Of a stretch of 64,000 nucleotides of DNA, positions 1 through 12,541 are shown in pieces. The stretch's first letter is position 1; every line of letters starts with the position of its first letter. Source of the stretch: Magnaporthiopsis rhizophila (lineage: Eukaryota > Ascomycota > Sordariomycetes > Magnaporthales > Magnaporthaceae); NCBI GenBank assembly GCA_003049465.1, contig PYSS01000023.1:310001-374000 (forward strand), read 5' to 3'. The notes beneath the pieces were generated by a model. It was not told the origin of the DNA. It saw nothing but the letters and a program-made list of their open reading frames with translations, and did not search any database. The position numbers and the translations under genes were made by a program.

Positions 1-1275
1 GCGGGACCTACCCGGAAAATGGCCCGACGGAGCTTGCCGTATTTAACGAGGGATACTATGTTGAGCATCCACTATCGATGCTTATTGGAACCCCGACGCT
101 CAATCCTCCGAGGCCCCTGGGTTATTTACTCCCCTGGTTGTTTTTTCTCATGATATACAAACACCAAAAACGAGCGACAGCGAAATCGCCCAGCCAGCTT
201 GCCATACCTCGCCAACCCCAGGGATCGAGAACCGCAGGTGGTGCAACCCCGGTGGCGTCGGGAGAGAGCACAATGGAATGGTGGCAAGTACATATCGCGG
301 CCAGGATATTTGGCAACCTAAATAGTGATCACGCACGTGAACCGCTGGCCATGTAAGGCTTGACCTGGAGGCCCGTCGATAGGAGCTGGAACGGTCGATA
401 GGAGCTGGAACGGTCGATGTGACGCAGAAGATCACAGGGCCGGCCGAAACGCGCCAATTGGACCAGCCCACCTCAGCCAGCCCACGCCAGTGGAGTGCCG
501 CCCACCGAAGGTTGCCACCTGTCGGCGCGCAGGGGCGGGTTGGCTGTGAGATAAGAGATAGGACCCACTATTCGGCGGTGTCGGCGTCTTTAACTGGCCC
601 TGGGAAAGGGATATCGCCTGTGCTTCACCTCGCGTGCTTAGGCCGCATAGCGGATGGTTTTGCCCCTCAGTTGCTCACTCTACAATCAAGGACGGCCAGC
701 AGGAGCCGCAGCAGTCGTGGACCTGTCTAAACTCCTCCCACCGTCCTAACTCAGGCACACGCATACACAGTCTCTTCGCAATACCTACACGTGTTTTGAG
801 TGAGTCCTGCTGTCGCATATTATCTACCTACCCTAAGAGGTAGGCAGGGAGCTAACTAACCCGGGCTGTGTCTTTCCGTCGATGGCAGGTCTTGATCGAA
901 TCGGCTGCTCCGCACCGCACCACCGCCTTCACCTCCTTCACCTCATCTCTCCGACCAGCAGCATCTGCCTTTGCTGCCTGCCTTCCTAACGCCCAGTGCG
1001 AACCCAAATCCGCTGCCAGCTCAGTCATCCGTCGAGGCTAATTCCGGACCCGAAAACACTCCTGCCGCCTGCCCAGCCTAGCAGGCAACTCAAAAAGATA
1101 AACGACCGCAAGTGACGCATAGACTCCCGCTCAACCAAGCCTTCCTGGCCACATAGCCATAGACCGCTCGCTCTCTGGTCTTCTTTCTGGCGAAATCTCT
1201 GCGAACGGGCGCCCAGTCGGGGTGGTCGACCGTCCTCACTCAAAGTCCGGCGCACAAATCCATCCATGCCTTACA
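1..1275. other. Upstream region, no gene recognised
   Basis: No coding sequence can be supported here. Short open frames exist on both strands but show no domain and no consistent codon bias. A 19-nt unit is tandemly repeated about 2.3 times at 375-418. The part nearest 1276 is pyrimidine-rich and probably contains the promoter and 5' leader of the FYVE/RING gene. Confidence 0.6.
375..418. repeat. 19-nt direct repeat, about 2.3 copies
   Basis: The unit GTCGATAGGAGCTGGAACG occurs at 375-393 and 394-412 with a partial third copy to 418. It lies outside any gene, and no function is evident. Confidence 0.85.
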
Positions 1276-3402
1276 ATGTCTGCCCCTGCTGCTGAGGGAA
1301 GCCGGCCTCCACACCACAGCGACGGCCACGAGGCCGCCGACGACGGGACGGCCTCCATCTCGGGAAGCTCCTACATAGGCAGCGATGCTCCCGAGGTGGA
1401 GCCCGCCGCCTGCCGCTGGCGCGACGAGAGGTACTTCGATCAGGAGTGCTCCCGCTACTTTGACTGCCCCTCGCACCTTGTCGAGCGCGCCGTCTCGGAG
1501 CAGGGCGCCGGAGACTGGCGTGAACACGACAGTCCCGCTCCGACGCCAGGGGCGGAACCAGGGACCGACAACAGGCTATACGAAGGCGCCTCAACGTCAG
1601 CGTCGGCTGAAGTCGACCAACTCAGCGGCCCGCCTCCCTCCGACCGCGTGGTTACCGACAACAGCAACAACAGTGAGGCCGTGGCGGAGCGGTTAGTTGC
1701 AGCGGACGATGGGTCGACCGGACGTGCTCCTGCTCCCATGCCGACCCCACCACCCGGCGCCGCATCGACTCTGGGGCATGTTGAGGACAACCAGGAGAGC
1801 TCTCCACGCTCGACCCTTGTTGAGGCGCCGCAAGTCCAAACTGCGACTGCTCCCCTCGCACTATCAAACACCTCCGGAAACGACCGCTCGACACCTGTTC
1901 CCATTCCCGGCTCGAGACCCCTACCTGCCCGCCCACATCGTGACGCTGAAGAACCACCACTCCCGTCGCTCCCACCTCCGTCGCCCCAGGCCGAACGCTA
2001 TACGGCTCGGTTGGTCGCGCCGCCAACTCTTGTTCCAAGGGCCAGTCCAGCAGGGGAGAGCACCGGTAGGCGGCAGCCTGCGCCTGCAATAGTGCTACCC
2101 AGGTGGCAGCCTGACGCCGAGGTGACACTGTGCCCAATATGCCATACTCAGTTCAGCATTTTCGTTAGGAAGCACCACTGCCGGTATGTTCATGACACGC
2201 GCGGCCGAGTATACGAGCAAGTCTGGGGTTGACTGACAAGCGCAACTTGTCACAGCAAGTGCGGAAGGGTGGTCTGCAACTCCTGCTCGCCCCACCGAAT
2301 CACCATTCCGTTCCAGTTCATCGTGCAGCCGCCGGGCCAGACGCGCGGACCGCGATATACGCACCCCATGCTCGGCGGCGAGCTAGGCTATCCCGATTCG
2401 GGCGCTCTGGTGGGCGGCGACCGCGTGCGCCTGTGCAACCCCTGCGTCCCCGACCCCAACACCTCTCCGCCCCAGACCCAGCTCTCCCCCGGCGCTCAGC
2501 GGTCGCCTCACCATAGATCCCGGAGCAGCGCCGGGTCCACCCAGGCCAACCCTGAGGGGACCCCAGACCGCCGCCCAGACATGTACGTGTCTCTCGGCGC
2601 GATAGGCAACGCCTACGCGAGAAGCAGGAGCATAACCATGGTATGTTGGCTGACGTTCTATTCCCCGCCTCTATTCTCCTCGTTTCGTCTGTGACTGACC
2701 CCGGATCCTCTCCGCTCCCGACACCAGCAGCAACCGGAAGGTGGCGTTTCCCCGGGATCTAGGGGGTCCAGCAACCCTTACCCGTCGACGCAAAGGAGCA
2801 TAATGACAGGCACGCCACCCTCGTACCTCCCCTCTCAGCATCGCTACCAGCCAGCTGTGGATCCACGGCAGTCAGGGGCCCCCTCGACGGCGACGACGGC
2901 TCACTACCGCCACCGCCGGAGTCTCCCGCCTCCTCCTCCCCAGCCGCAATACCAGATCGCGGAGGAGGACGAGTGTCCCGTGTGTCACCGCGAGCTGCCG
3001 CGGCGAACGTTACCCAACGTGGACGCCCTGCGCGAGTCGCACATCACCGCCTGCATCATCACGCACAGCACATACGGCGCCTCCCCGGCGCGGCCGCCCG
3101 CCTCGTCGTCGGCGGGCAATGGCGATGGCGGGGAGGGATCTTCGTCGTCGTCGGGCGCTCAGACGCAATCACGCCTTCCCCCGATCCCGCCCCGCCGCAC
3201 GGGCATGTTTCCCTATCTGGCGACGGAGAAGGACTGTGTGGACTCGGCCGAGTGTACCATCTGCCTCGAGGAGTTCGAGGTTGGGGCGCCCATGGCCCGT
3301 CTCGAGTGCCTCTGCCGCTTCCATCACGCCTGCATCTCGGCCTGGTTCGTCAACCACCCGGGCCGTTGCCCCGTGCATCAGCACGACAGTTTTGGCTACT
3401 GA
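1276..3402 (+). CDS. pib1: Pib1-like FYVE and RING zinc-finger protein, probable endosomal E3 ubiquitin ligase
   Basis: Three exons are inferred: 1276-2183, 2256-2640 and 2728-3402, giving 655 residues. The start is the first ATG in frame (context ACAATGTC). After a long Pro/Ser/Ala-rich, probably disordered N-terminus comes a FYVE finger at about residue 286. Its pairs CPIC, HHCRKCG, CNSC and CNPC become continuous only after the first intron is removed, which fixes that splice site. A C2HC module (CPVC...H...C) lies at 2970-3055. A C-terminal RING starts with CTIC at about 3260 and ends with CPVH, so the last zinc ligand is probably His. By family knowledge, FYVE binds PtdIns3P on endosomal and vacuolar membranes and RING recruits an E2. 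The FYVE+RING order matches yeast Pib1. The ligase role is inferred. Confidence 0.85.
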
Positions 3403-4486
3403 TTCGTCCATGTTTTCTGTGCTTGCTGGCCCGGCTCGTGCCCCGGTCGGTGCCAGATCGTCGGTGTCATTGTACGGTACCTTCCATCTCCATACATAGT
3501 CGAGTGCATACCTAAGCTCATTTATATACCCACCCGCCTTTTCTGTCCGCTCCACTAGTCGCAGCTCACGAGTGTTCCTCTCTTTGCTTTTCATGCCGTG
3601 TCCTCAAGCACGGTCATCTCTAGGTTTTCGCCTCTCCGTCCTAGAAAGCAGGAGCTCTCGGCATGCCAATGTCTCGAGGAGGGCTCCTCGACGGGGGCTC
3701 CGTACATTTCTACGTTTTTCTTTTGTTTGTTGTCTATTTTGAAGGCGTAATGCCAGTAGCGTACTAGACATTCCTTCCCCTTCCTTCGCTAAGCTAGCCT
3801 CGTCAGTGTCCCGGTATCTATGACCAATATCGAAATGTGCATTTGAGCAGAGGATTACTGGTCGCTATTAGACTGCATCATATCGATTCCGGCCTTGGTT
3901 TACAGATTCCCAGCTCAATTGGCCAGTTCCGTTGGATTTATTCTGAGCACACTCGGTCACGGAAAGGCAAAACGTCTCGGTCACTCGGTTGCGTGTCAGG
4001 ATACATTTGTGAAGTTGTATATGTATATGTGTATGTGTGTGTGTGTGTGTGAATTATAGTACGCTAATGTTGTCTATTATTTTTATGTGGTCGTCATGGC
4101 TTTCCCCGGCGTCTCCGTGTATGGAGCCCGGAATACATGTTGTGTCGATGAGAAAACTCCTAATCTAGATACACTGCCAGGGTACCTCTGGCCAGAAACC
4201 GACATTGCGAGACGGGCGCAGTTGGCCGGCCCGTACGACGAAATGAAGCAACATGTTTCTTTCTGACGCAACAGATACGTCAAATCCGTAAAGTGTGGAT
4301 GGCGCGTGAAAACGTGACAGATTTGTTACTTTTGGTCCCGACAAAGGGTTGCAAGCAAGTCGGAGGCGACGGAGAAGAGATCTGGCACCGGACCGAGAGG
4401 TGGACAGTTAATACAAGAGAAAATACAAATTAAGGAAGATATTCGTCGTCCCGCCCTCTGCCGTCCAGATTGATGGCGCCAACTTT
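3403..4486. other. Intergenic between convergent genes
   Basis: This should hold the 3' ends of the FYVE/RING gene and the ABC transporter. The main visible structure is a TG/TATG microsatellite at 4014-4051. No gene is supportable. Confidence 0.65.
4014..4051. repeat. GT-rich microsatellite
   Basis: TATATG units run into a (GT)n tract ending at about 4051, in non-coding sequence. Confidence 0.9.
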
Positions 4487-4575
4487 TTACCTGTCGAGAG
4501 CTTGACTTTGGCACTAGAGTTTGAAGAGTTTTTCAAAGTTAGTTGTGTGGTGCATTCATGGTACGAATGCCCGAG

Positions 4576-4617
<42 letters not shown>

Positions 4618-7600
4618 ATAAAGAGGGACTAACCATGTGCCAATAAACCCCCCGCTTCTTCAACAGCTCGGCGTGGCTGCCCGTCTCGAGCACCTTGCCC
4701 TCTCCCAGGACGTAAATAACATCGGCCTTCTGGATCGTGCTCAGACGGTGGGCGACGGCGACCGTGGTGCGGCCCTTGGCGACGCGCTCAAAGGTGGCCT
4801 GGATCAGCTTCTCCGTGTCCGAGTCGAGCGACGAGGTGGCCTCGTCGAGCAGGAGGACCTGCGGGTCGCGCACGAGGGCGCGCGCGATGGCGAGGCGCTG
4901 CTTCTGGCCGCCCGACAGCGACACGCCGCGGCTGCCAATGTCGGTGTTGTAGCCGTCGGGCAGGGAGACGATGAAGTCGTGGATGGAGGCGTCGCGACAG
5001 GCGGCGTGGAGCTGCTCGTCCGACACCGAGGACGGGTCCTCGATGCCGATCAGGACGTTGTCGCGGATCGAGCCCTGGAACAGGGTCGGCTCCTGGGCCA
5101 CGAGCGACATGAGGCGGCGGTACTCGAACACGTTGACGTCGGCGGCGGCCACGCCGTTGACCAGGATGCGGCCGCGCTGCGGCTCGTAGAAGCGCTCGAG
5201 CAGCGACACGATGCTCGTCTTGCCCGACCCGGACGCGCCGACGAGGGCGGCGAACTGGCCCTTGGGGATGCTGAGGTTGAGGCCCCGGAAGATGGAGACG
5301 TCGCGGGTCGGGTACTTGAAGTACACGTCCTGGAACTCGATGCCGACGCCTTGGTCCGTGTTGGGGACCGACTTTTGGCCCTCGACGGCCTGCAGGTCCT
5401 TCTGGGCCGTCTCGCGCGCGCCCAGGATGCGGTTGGCGGCCGACGTGGCCTGGGCCGCGTTGGGGCCGAAGCTGAGCCCGTTGCCGGCCGCCTCGGCGCC
5501 CTGGATGACGGCCATGTAGCAGACGAAGAACTGCGTCATGTCGATCTGGCCCGTCAGCAGGAGGCGTCCGCCGTACCAGAAGATCAGCGCCTGGCACGCG
5601 AGGCTGACAGAGTCGCTCAGCGCGAAGATGAGGGTCGAGTACCGCGCCTTCTTGTTGGCGCTGACGACGTGGCTGCTCAGCAGGTCGGAATAGCGTGCGC
5701 AGATGGGGTCCTCGAGTGTCAGGGCCGTCACCGTCCGGAAGGCCCCGATGCTCTCCGAGGCCCACTTGCTGGATTCGGCGAACACGGCCCCGTACATCTT
5801 TTCGAACTCGAGTTCGTACTTGACCCTAAAGTAGCCGGCGGACAGGCCGATCGGCATGGTGACGAAGATGGCGACCAGGGCGAGCTTCCAGCTGAAGGCA
5901 AGGGAGATGGCGAAAGCCCCAAGGAGGTTGAAGACGGAAGTGTACACCATGGTCATGTTGATTCCCAGAAGCTCCTCGAGCTGCTTCGGGTCGCCGGCCA
6001 CGCGTGCCGTCAGCGAACCGGTCGAGTTGGGCTCCTCGTCGTAGTACGGGATGCGCTGGTACAGGATGGCGCGGAAGTACTGCTGGCGGTAGACGGCGCA
6101 GATGTAGTGCTGCAGGTAGACGGAGCTGTAGCCCAGCGCAAAGTAGGCCACACCGACTCCGATGGCCAGGACGAACCACATGAGCGACAAGAAGGCGCCT
6201 TCGTCCAGGATCCGCTGAGGCGAGAGCTGGAAGACGGCGATGGTCTTGGCGAACAGGTACGCCTGGAGCGGGACGGCAGCGCCGGCCATCATGGCCGCAA
6301 CCACCGAGATGACGTACAAGGGCAAGCGGGACTTTTGCTCGGCGAGGAGCCGCCCGAAGCTGTGGATGGGACCCCGGTTGCGCCAGCCGGCAACGGCCGT
6401 CGCCTCGGCCTCGGACACTGCCGCGCTCTTGGTCCGGGCCAGGGTGTCGTTGAGGCCCTCCCCGCCGGCCGGGCCGTCGCTGTCATCATCGTCTTCGTCG
6501 CCGAGAGAGAGCTGCTGGGCGTGCACCAGGCCGTAGTAAACGCCGGTCGGGTCCTGGAGAAGCGACTCGTGCGTCCCCTCCTCGACGCATCGCCCCTTCT
6601 TCATGACGCAGATCTTGTCCGCCGTCTTGATGGTGGAGAGTCGATGGGCGATCGTGATCGTGGTCCGGTTCCGAGAAACCCTCTCGAGGGCCTGCTGCAC
6701 AATGCGTTCGCCCCGCACGTCGATGGCCGAGGTCGCCTCGTCCAGGATCAAAATCTTGGGCCGCTTGATAATGCTACGAGCAATGGCGATGCGCTGGCGC
6801 TGGCCGCCTGAAAGCTTGGTTCCCGAATCCCCGACGATGGTCTGGTAGCCGTCTGGCAGCTTGTCGATGAACTCGTCCGCAAAGGCCTCGGCGCAGGCCT
6901 CACGCACCAGCTCCTTCTTCCTCTCGTCCGAGGCGTCTTCAAACTCGGAGCCGATGAGGCCGTTCATGACGTTCTTCTCGATGGTGTCGTTGAAGAGGAA
7001 CGGCTCCTGCTGGACGAGGCCGATCTGGGATCTCCACCACTTGACATTGATCTCGTCGATCCCGTGGCCGCACGTCGAGATGCTGCCCTTGAGCTGGACG
7101 GGAGGACCAGTGACGTTTCCGAGCAGGCCAGATCCGGCGTCGCCTTCCTCGTCCTCATCGTCCGAGTCCTCCGGCATGGGGACGCCATTCTTCTTAGCCT
7201 TCTCCGCCTTCTTGGCCTTCTTCTTCTCCTTGGCCTCCTTGTTCTTGTCTTTTTCGATTGCCTTCTCCAGCACGTGTTGGTCGTTCTTCAGACTGTACCA
7301 CCTCTCGATCAGGCCGACGATGGTGCTCTTTCCAGAACCCGACGGACCGACAATGGCGGTGACCTTGCCGGCGGGGAAGGTCATGCTGAGGCCGTCGAGG
7401 ACTTTGACGTGGGGGCGGCTGGGGTAGGCGAAGTCGACACTGGAGAAGGTGATATCGGCGTTGGCCGTCACGTCGGGGTCCTTGAGGTGGCCGGGATCGG
7501 GCTGCGGGGCGTCAATGACGACAAAGAACTCGCACGCGGCAACCATAGCCTTAGCCACAGCGATGAGCGGGGACGAGATGCGCTCGAGGGACATGACCAT

Positions 7601-8641
7601 GATCATGACGGACATCAAGACGATGATGATGCCTCCGATGCTGCCGATGCGGCCGTCGACCAGCATGCGGGTTCCATACCAGAAGGTGAGGGCCCATGCA
7701 GCATACAAGGCAAAGAAGACGAGGGCGAACTGGGCCGAGAGCAGGGGAGTGGTGGACTGGCCAAAGTGCCTGGCCTTGTGGGCCCACTCGGCGTACCGGA
7801 GAGCGAGGCGCTCCTCAGCTCCGCAGGCAGTCACCATGCGGATGCTGCTGAAGGCCTCGCTGGCCACCGAGTTGGCTTTCGTCTCCGCCCTGGTCTGGCG
7901 GGACTGGCCCTTGACGATGAAGGGCAGCAAGGTGGACACGGTGATGAGGATGAAGAGGATGACCGACATGCACACGAGGGTCAGGAGCCACGACCAGGTG
8001 AAGGCGATGATGATGGCGGTGATGATCATGGTGAGGAACTCAACAAAGGTCCCCAGCTTCTCGGAAATGCCCAGCTGGAGGGTGTTGGCCGTGCTCGTGA
8101 TGGTGCCGGCGGCGGCACCCGCGGGCATCGAGTCCAGGACATGGATGGTCTGCTTGAACAGCGAGGTCAGGTAGTCGAGGCGTATGGCAGCCGACATGCG
8201 GATGCCGATGAGGCGGAAGCAGAACTTGCTGACGTAGTTCAAGGCGAAGCGGGCGAGAAAGAGAATAAAGATGTACAAGGCCAGCCGGTTCAGCGTCTGC
8301 TCGAAACTGGACAGGACCTCGGGGTTGCTGAAGTTGAAGTCAGTGAAGCTATTAACGAGCTGCCCAAAGACGACGTTCATCAGCGGCATGGTCGTGCCGG
8401 CGCCGATGGCGGCGAGAGCGGCCGAGACCATGAGGACGTAATCGAAGGGCTGCGCATAGCCGAAGATGCGGAGGTAGTCCTTGAAGTTGGCCTCCCGCTC
8501 GGGCCGGGCGTTGGCGCTGGCCGTCGGCTTGTCGTCTCCTTTGGCTGGCGTCTTCTCCCCGCCGTTGGACGACTCCTCCGGCGCCGCAGGGGCAGCCGGC
8601 GCGGCCTCCAACGGCGGCGCGTCTTGTTTTTCCGCGCTCAT
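4487..8641 (-). CDS. Full-length ABC-B (MDR/P-glycoprotein type) multidrug exporter
   Basis: The large exon is 8641-4634. The natural C-terminus comes from a small exon, 4513-4487, after a 120-nt intron (GTTAGT donor, CTAG acceptor). That intron contains a 38-nt poly-T on the coding strand. Splicing replaces a spurious poly-Phe tail with a short CQSQALDR ending typical of fungal family members. The 1344-residue protein has order TMD1-NBD1-TMD2-NBD2. Walker A motifs are GPSGSGKS (about residue 433) and GASGSGKT (about 1135). Both signature motifs are LSGGQ, both Walker B motifs end in DE, and both H-loops are AHRLST, so both ATP sites look competent. NBD1 carries an extra Lys/Glu/Asp-rich insert between Walker A and the Q-loop. 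The expected role is ATP-driven export of lipophilic compounds at the plasma membrane. Substrates cannot be read from sequence. Confidence 0.93.
4578..4615. repeat. 38-nt poly-A tract inside an ABC transporter intron
   Basis: This uninterrupted A-run on the + strand is poly-T on the coding strand, within the last intron of the ABC transporter. Read as coding it would give a run of Phe, which is an artefact of retaining the intron. Confidence 0.9.
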
Positions 8642-10372
8642 CTAGAAAAGTGGGTGGTGCGCTGGCTGGACTTGCAATAGGGACCGGGATTTGGAAGTGT
8701 AGGAAGAAACAAAAATGAATGAGAGACAAGAATCAAAAACTTGGCCACGACATCTCGAGGCCGTGGTCGCTGCAAGAGGCCCAGGGACAGCAAAGGGATA
8801 TGATGGAAACGGGGGAGAGACAGATGCCGTTTTTGTATTGTCTTGCACGCTGTTTGTTTGCCAAGGCCAGCTGCCTAGATCCAGCCGCCGCTAGCGGTTT
8901 AAAATATGCATCCCCTTTCCAGCCAAACAGAACTTCTTCAAATGTAACATGAATGAGCCGCCCCTCGGTGGTAGCCCCTGCCAAATACGGTAGCTAGCAC
9001 GTGTTGTGGCGCGCCGGCGGGTCCTGACTGGCACGCCCGCAGCGCTGAGTGGTGTCTTGGCGAACAGAAGGGGCCCGGGCGGATCACCGCTAGCCTCCCG
9101 CAGCCCTGGGAACCTGTTGCCCTGCTTGCTTGAGGCCTGTAGCAGTCCCGCGTAAATGGTTGCCCAGTCGCCAGCGAAATGCCCAAAGCCCTGTGAGCAT
9201 GTCAGCTCGGAGTTTGCATTCACCCGCAGCCCCGGCCTGTCGTCGCACGCGCCCGTTTCAAGTTGCAGTTCGTGATTTGCCGCACTATGATTCTTGCCGT
9301 CCGAGTCATCCAAAGGACTCATCTCCGTCAGATCGTTTTGAGGCCTACAGAAGCTTGGCGTGCTGCCATCTATCCGTCTTATCAGTCCTAGAGGCACGAA
9401 GGGAGGTAAGCTGCATTGCCGGGATCCTCAGGACTGATATACGACGAATACGCGGGATAGGTAGCACTCCATTTTTCGAAGGTGGCGGAATGTAGCAATT
9501 TCGGACGGATTCCCGCCTGCAGGGATCCATTGCGCCCTGCTCAACCCTAACCCTGCCGGCCTTTTATCCCTTTTCTCTCAGCCCCTGAGAGGCCAAAACT
9601 TCGGACCGTCACCAAGAGCATGTCCCGTATGACCCGCGGCAACCACTCCGGAATGGCCACATCGCCAATTTCCGGCCGGTTCTATAAATAGCTCGCCGGC
9701 GTGAGCACTCTGGGTCAGCGCGGCACTCGGGAGGTCACGGTGTCCGGTCAGTCTTGGCAAATGCCGAAACGAGGTGCGGGTGCGTTGCGCCCTGTCCGGG
9801 TGCACGTCGTGCTTCCCAACCGATCAATAAAACCGTGAGGCTTTTAGCCAGCTTGGCACAGCAGCTCACTGGATTTTGAGTGTGTCCATCCCAAACAAGA
9901 TTCTCCGTTGCCTCAAAAGAGGTATTTGCTGGGCTGAGGTATGGGTGACTTGCAATTGGTAAACCTCCTCGAAAATGGCTGGCTGGACATGGCACACATT
10001 ACCACCACCAACTGGTGTTGGTGTTTGGCTCGCGCCTCCCGAGAGCTTGGGCGCGCCGAATCACTGTCGTCTGAAGGCTTAATTCCCATCATGACGTCCA
10101 TCACCACAAGAGTTAGCAAGGCCTTTTGTGTCTCAGAAATGCTCTGTCGATTCGTACAATATAAAATTGCAAGTGCTCATGCTACGAGCATAACCGCGTA
10201 CACCCAATGTAGTCCTCGCCTCAGCAGGTATCGAGTCGGGATCACCAACAAATCCGGGGTCTACCTACCTCCGGGACTCGGGAGCCGCCGCGACACCCAC
10301 ACCGTGTCCTAGACTTGGAAAACGGAAAGGAGGGAAGGACCAGGGCCCCCCGTCTAACTGTCCAACCACGGG
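8642..10372. other. Shared upstream region of divergent genes
   Basis: This 1.7-kb region lies between the ABC transporter (-) and the F-box gene (+) and must hold both promoters. Short open frames on both strands show no domain. Two AACCCT units occur near 9543-9554, too few to call telomeric. Confidence 0.6.
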
Positions 10373-11241
10373 ATGGACATCGACGTCAATCATGAGCCTC
10401 CACCGGACCCGTTCATCTTCAAGCTGTCCCCGGAGCTTCTCCTCTGCGTCTGCGACCTCCTGTCCACAGCGCAGGGCGCAGCCCTCTTCCTGACGTGCAA
10501 GCGGTTCTACCCCTTGATCAACCGCGCGCGCTGGCGCAGGCTCGTGCGAAACGTGGCCGACCACGACGGAAACGATAACACCGACAGTAACAGCAACCAC
10601 ACCCCCTCAGTCTGGAGCAGCGATGTCTTCCCCTGGGGGTCCGAGGCCTTCATCGCGGCCGCGGCCGCGGCCCGGGACCGGCGGCGTGGGCGCGTCGCGA
10701 CGGACAACCCGATCGACGACCGGATAGAGCTCCTGCTGTTACTAGAGCGTGACATGCCGGGCCACTTTGCCTGCATGACGGGCTGCCGCAGGCTGCACCG
10801 CTACGACCCGCACAGGGACCGCGCCTTCGCCTGCCCCCACGAGCCGCGCATCTGCGAGGAGGCCGAATGCACCACCTACGTTACTGGGTACGTCGGCCTG
10901 CTTGTATTTATTTTCATTGGTATCATCTGCATCTACTACGTCGGGCGCTTCGAAGACCGACTCCCCACGCCTGTGCCCCCGGTGCCGCTTCCACTGTGAG
11001 CAGATACGGAGTTGGTAATGGTGGTGCTGGTGCTGGTTGTTGGTTATATAGCGTCGTTCCCTATAATTTTTGTTTCCTTTAGCAAAATCTGTTGCGTTGT
11101 TATTTTTTCCCCTCCCCTTTCTTGCTGCGATGGTGCTCCTACTCCTGTTCGAGTGCAAGAGAAACACGGAAAATGTCGAAAGCGGCGAGCGCAACTTACA
11201 CAGGACCAACATGAGGCCTGAAACCAGCTGACACACACACG

Positions 11242-11273
<32 letters not shown>

Positions 11274-11927
11274 AACTGCTGACAAACTGGCCCAATACCA
11301 ACAGGTTCAAGCTCGACAGTCCCCGGTACGTCATCAGCGCCAGCCACCTCCACCGCGTCTTCCGGCACGTGCGCACGCGCGGCCGGTCCGGGGCGCCGGC
11401 CTCGAGCCTGGCGGCGTCCACCGTCTGGACGCAGGGCGACGGCGTCCCGGCCGAGGACGGCCCGTACAACCACTACGCAAGCGACCGGCCCTGGCGGAAG
11501 CTGCTGGTCGAGCCGCACGTCGACCGCGCCACGGGCCACGTCATGATCCACGGCGTGCAGCGCTGCTGGCACTGGAACGGCGCCGACCCAGAACTGTGCG
11601 TGTCCCGCCGCGGCAGCGGCAGCAGCAGGAGTCCCCGTCCCTCCGAGCCCGAGTCATCAGAGTCCGAATCCGACCCGGACTTGGAGGAGGACTCGGACCG
11701 GGACTCGAAATCGGGCTCGGAATCTTCCGGCTCGTCCGGCTCGTCCGAGTCCACCACCCTCCACGGGCGGCGCCTGCCCTGGTGGGTGGCCAATCTGACG
11801 GCGCCTTGCGCGCACATGGAGGAGCGGGGCGACCTAGAACTACTAAGTCTACGGCTGAACCGGAAGCCGCCGCGACCCCTCCACTCCACCGGTGACGACG
11901 AGCGGCAGGCGCTATTGTCCGATGACG

Positions 11928-11990
<63 letters not shown>

Positions 11991-12541
11991 GCAGCAGCCC
12001 ACCCTTACCCTGCAGATTCCCAATCACGAGGACGCGCCGGACCCGCGTCGCCTGCCCGGACTGCCCGACCGAGGTGCTGCTGACCGAGATCCGGTACGGC
12101 GCCGACAGCGGCGACCTGGCCGAGGGCGCCGAGGTCATCCTGGACTCGTGGCAGGACTTCAGCTGCCGCCTGCCGACGGACCCGCCGGTCCGCCACGGCC
12201 GCGTCCGGTCCAAGTGCATCCTCCGGTGCTGGCCCGTCAGGCATAACCGGCCCACGGAGCTACCGAGTGATCTATCTCACCTCGATGGCGGCGGCGACAG
12301 CGACGGCAGTGGCAGCGACGATAGCGATGAGGACGACGACGACGGTAACGATGCCGATGACGATGACGATGATGACGACGTTGAAGATAGCGATACCAGC
12401 AGCGTCATGTCCGGCCCGCACTTCTGGTCGTCCAGGAGGAAGGCCGTCTTCCCCACGCGTGGCGGCATAAGCGCCGCCGCGGACCTGGCCACCGAGGCGC
12501 CGCAGGCTCTGCTGACGTGGAGAGACGAGGAGGACACATAA
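10373..12541 (+). CDS. F-box protein with acidic and poly-Asn low-complexity regions
   Basis: Two exons, 10373-10887 and 11305-12541, encode 583 residues. They are joined by an unusually long 417-nt intron (GTACGT donor, ACAG acceptor) that keeps frame as G-FKLDSPRYVIS. Residues 14-50 (start FKLSPELLLCVCDLL, then CKRFYPLI) look like an F-box, the SKP1-binding element of SCF ubiquitin ligases. The middle carries Ser/Glu/Asp-rich tracts and 20 consecutive AAC codons. Near the C-terminus is a long Asp/Gly/Ser-acidic run. Several Cys/His pairs (CMTGC, CPHE, CPDCP) may bind metal. No substrate-binding repeat (WD40, LRR) is visible, so the target is unknown. The F-box call is moderate, and the exon structure is supported by frame continuity. 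Confidence 0.7.
11231..11273. repeat. Compound (CA)n-(TA)n microsatellite within an intron
   Basis: AC dinucleotides run from 11231 to about 11254, followed by AT dinucleotides to 11273. The tract lies inside the single intron of the F-box gene. Confidence 0.92.
11930..11989 (+). repeat. (AAC)20 trinucleotide repeat encoding poly-Asn
   Basis: Twenty AAC codons in frame within the F-box gene follow an acidic DDD and precede SSS. The uniform codon use points to replication slippage and likely length polymorphism. Confidence 0.9.

Noticed and set aside
4556..4633. Poly-Phe C-terminal extension of the ABC transporter
   Set aside because: It arises from reading through an intron. Splicing from GTTAGT to CTAG yields the normal short fungal C-terminus.
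4637..8680. Very long open frames (724 and 538 codons) on the + strand across the ABC transporter
   Set aside because: They mirror the minus-strand gene. Their Asp/Gly/Val/Arg-heavy translation is what GC-rich codon bias produces antisense to a real gene, and no domain is seen.
9543..9554. AACCCTAACCCT as a telomere repeat
   Set aside because: Only two units, expected by chance in GC-rich intergenic sequence.
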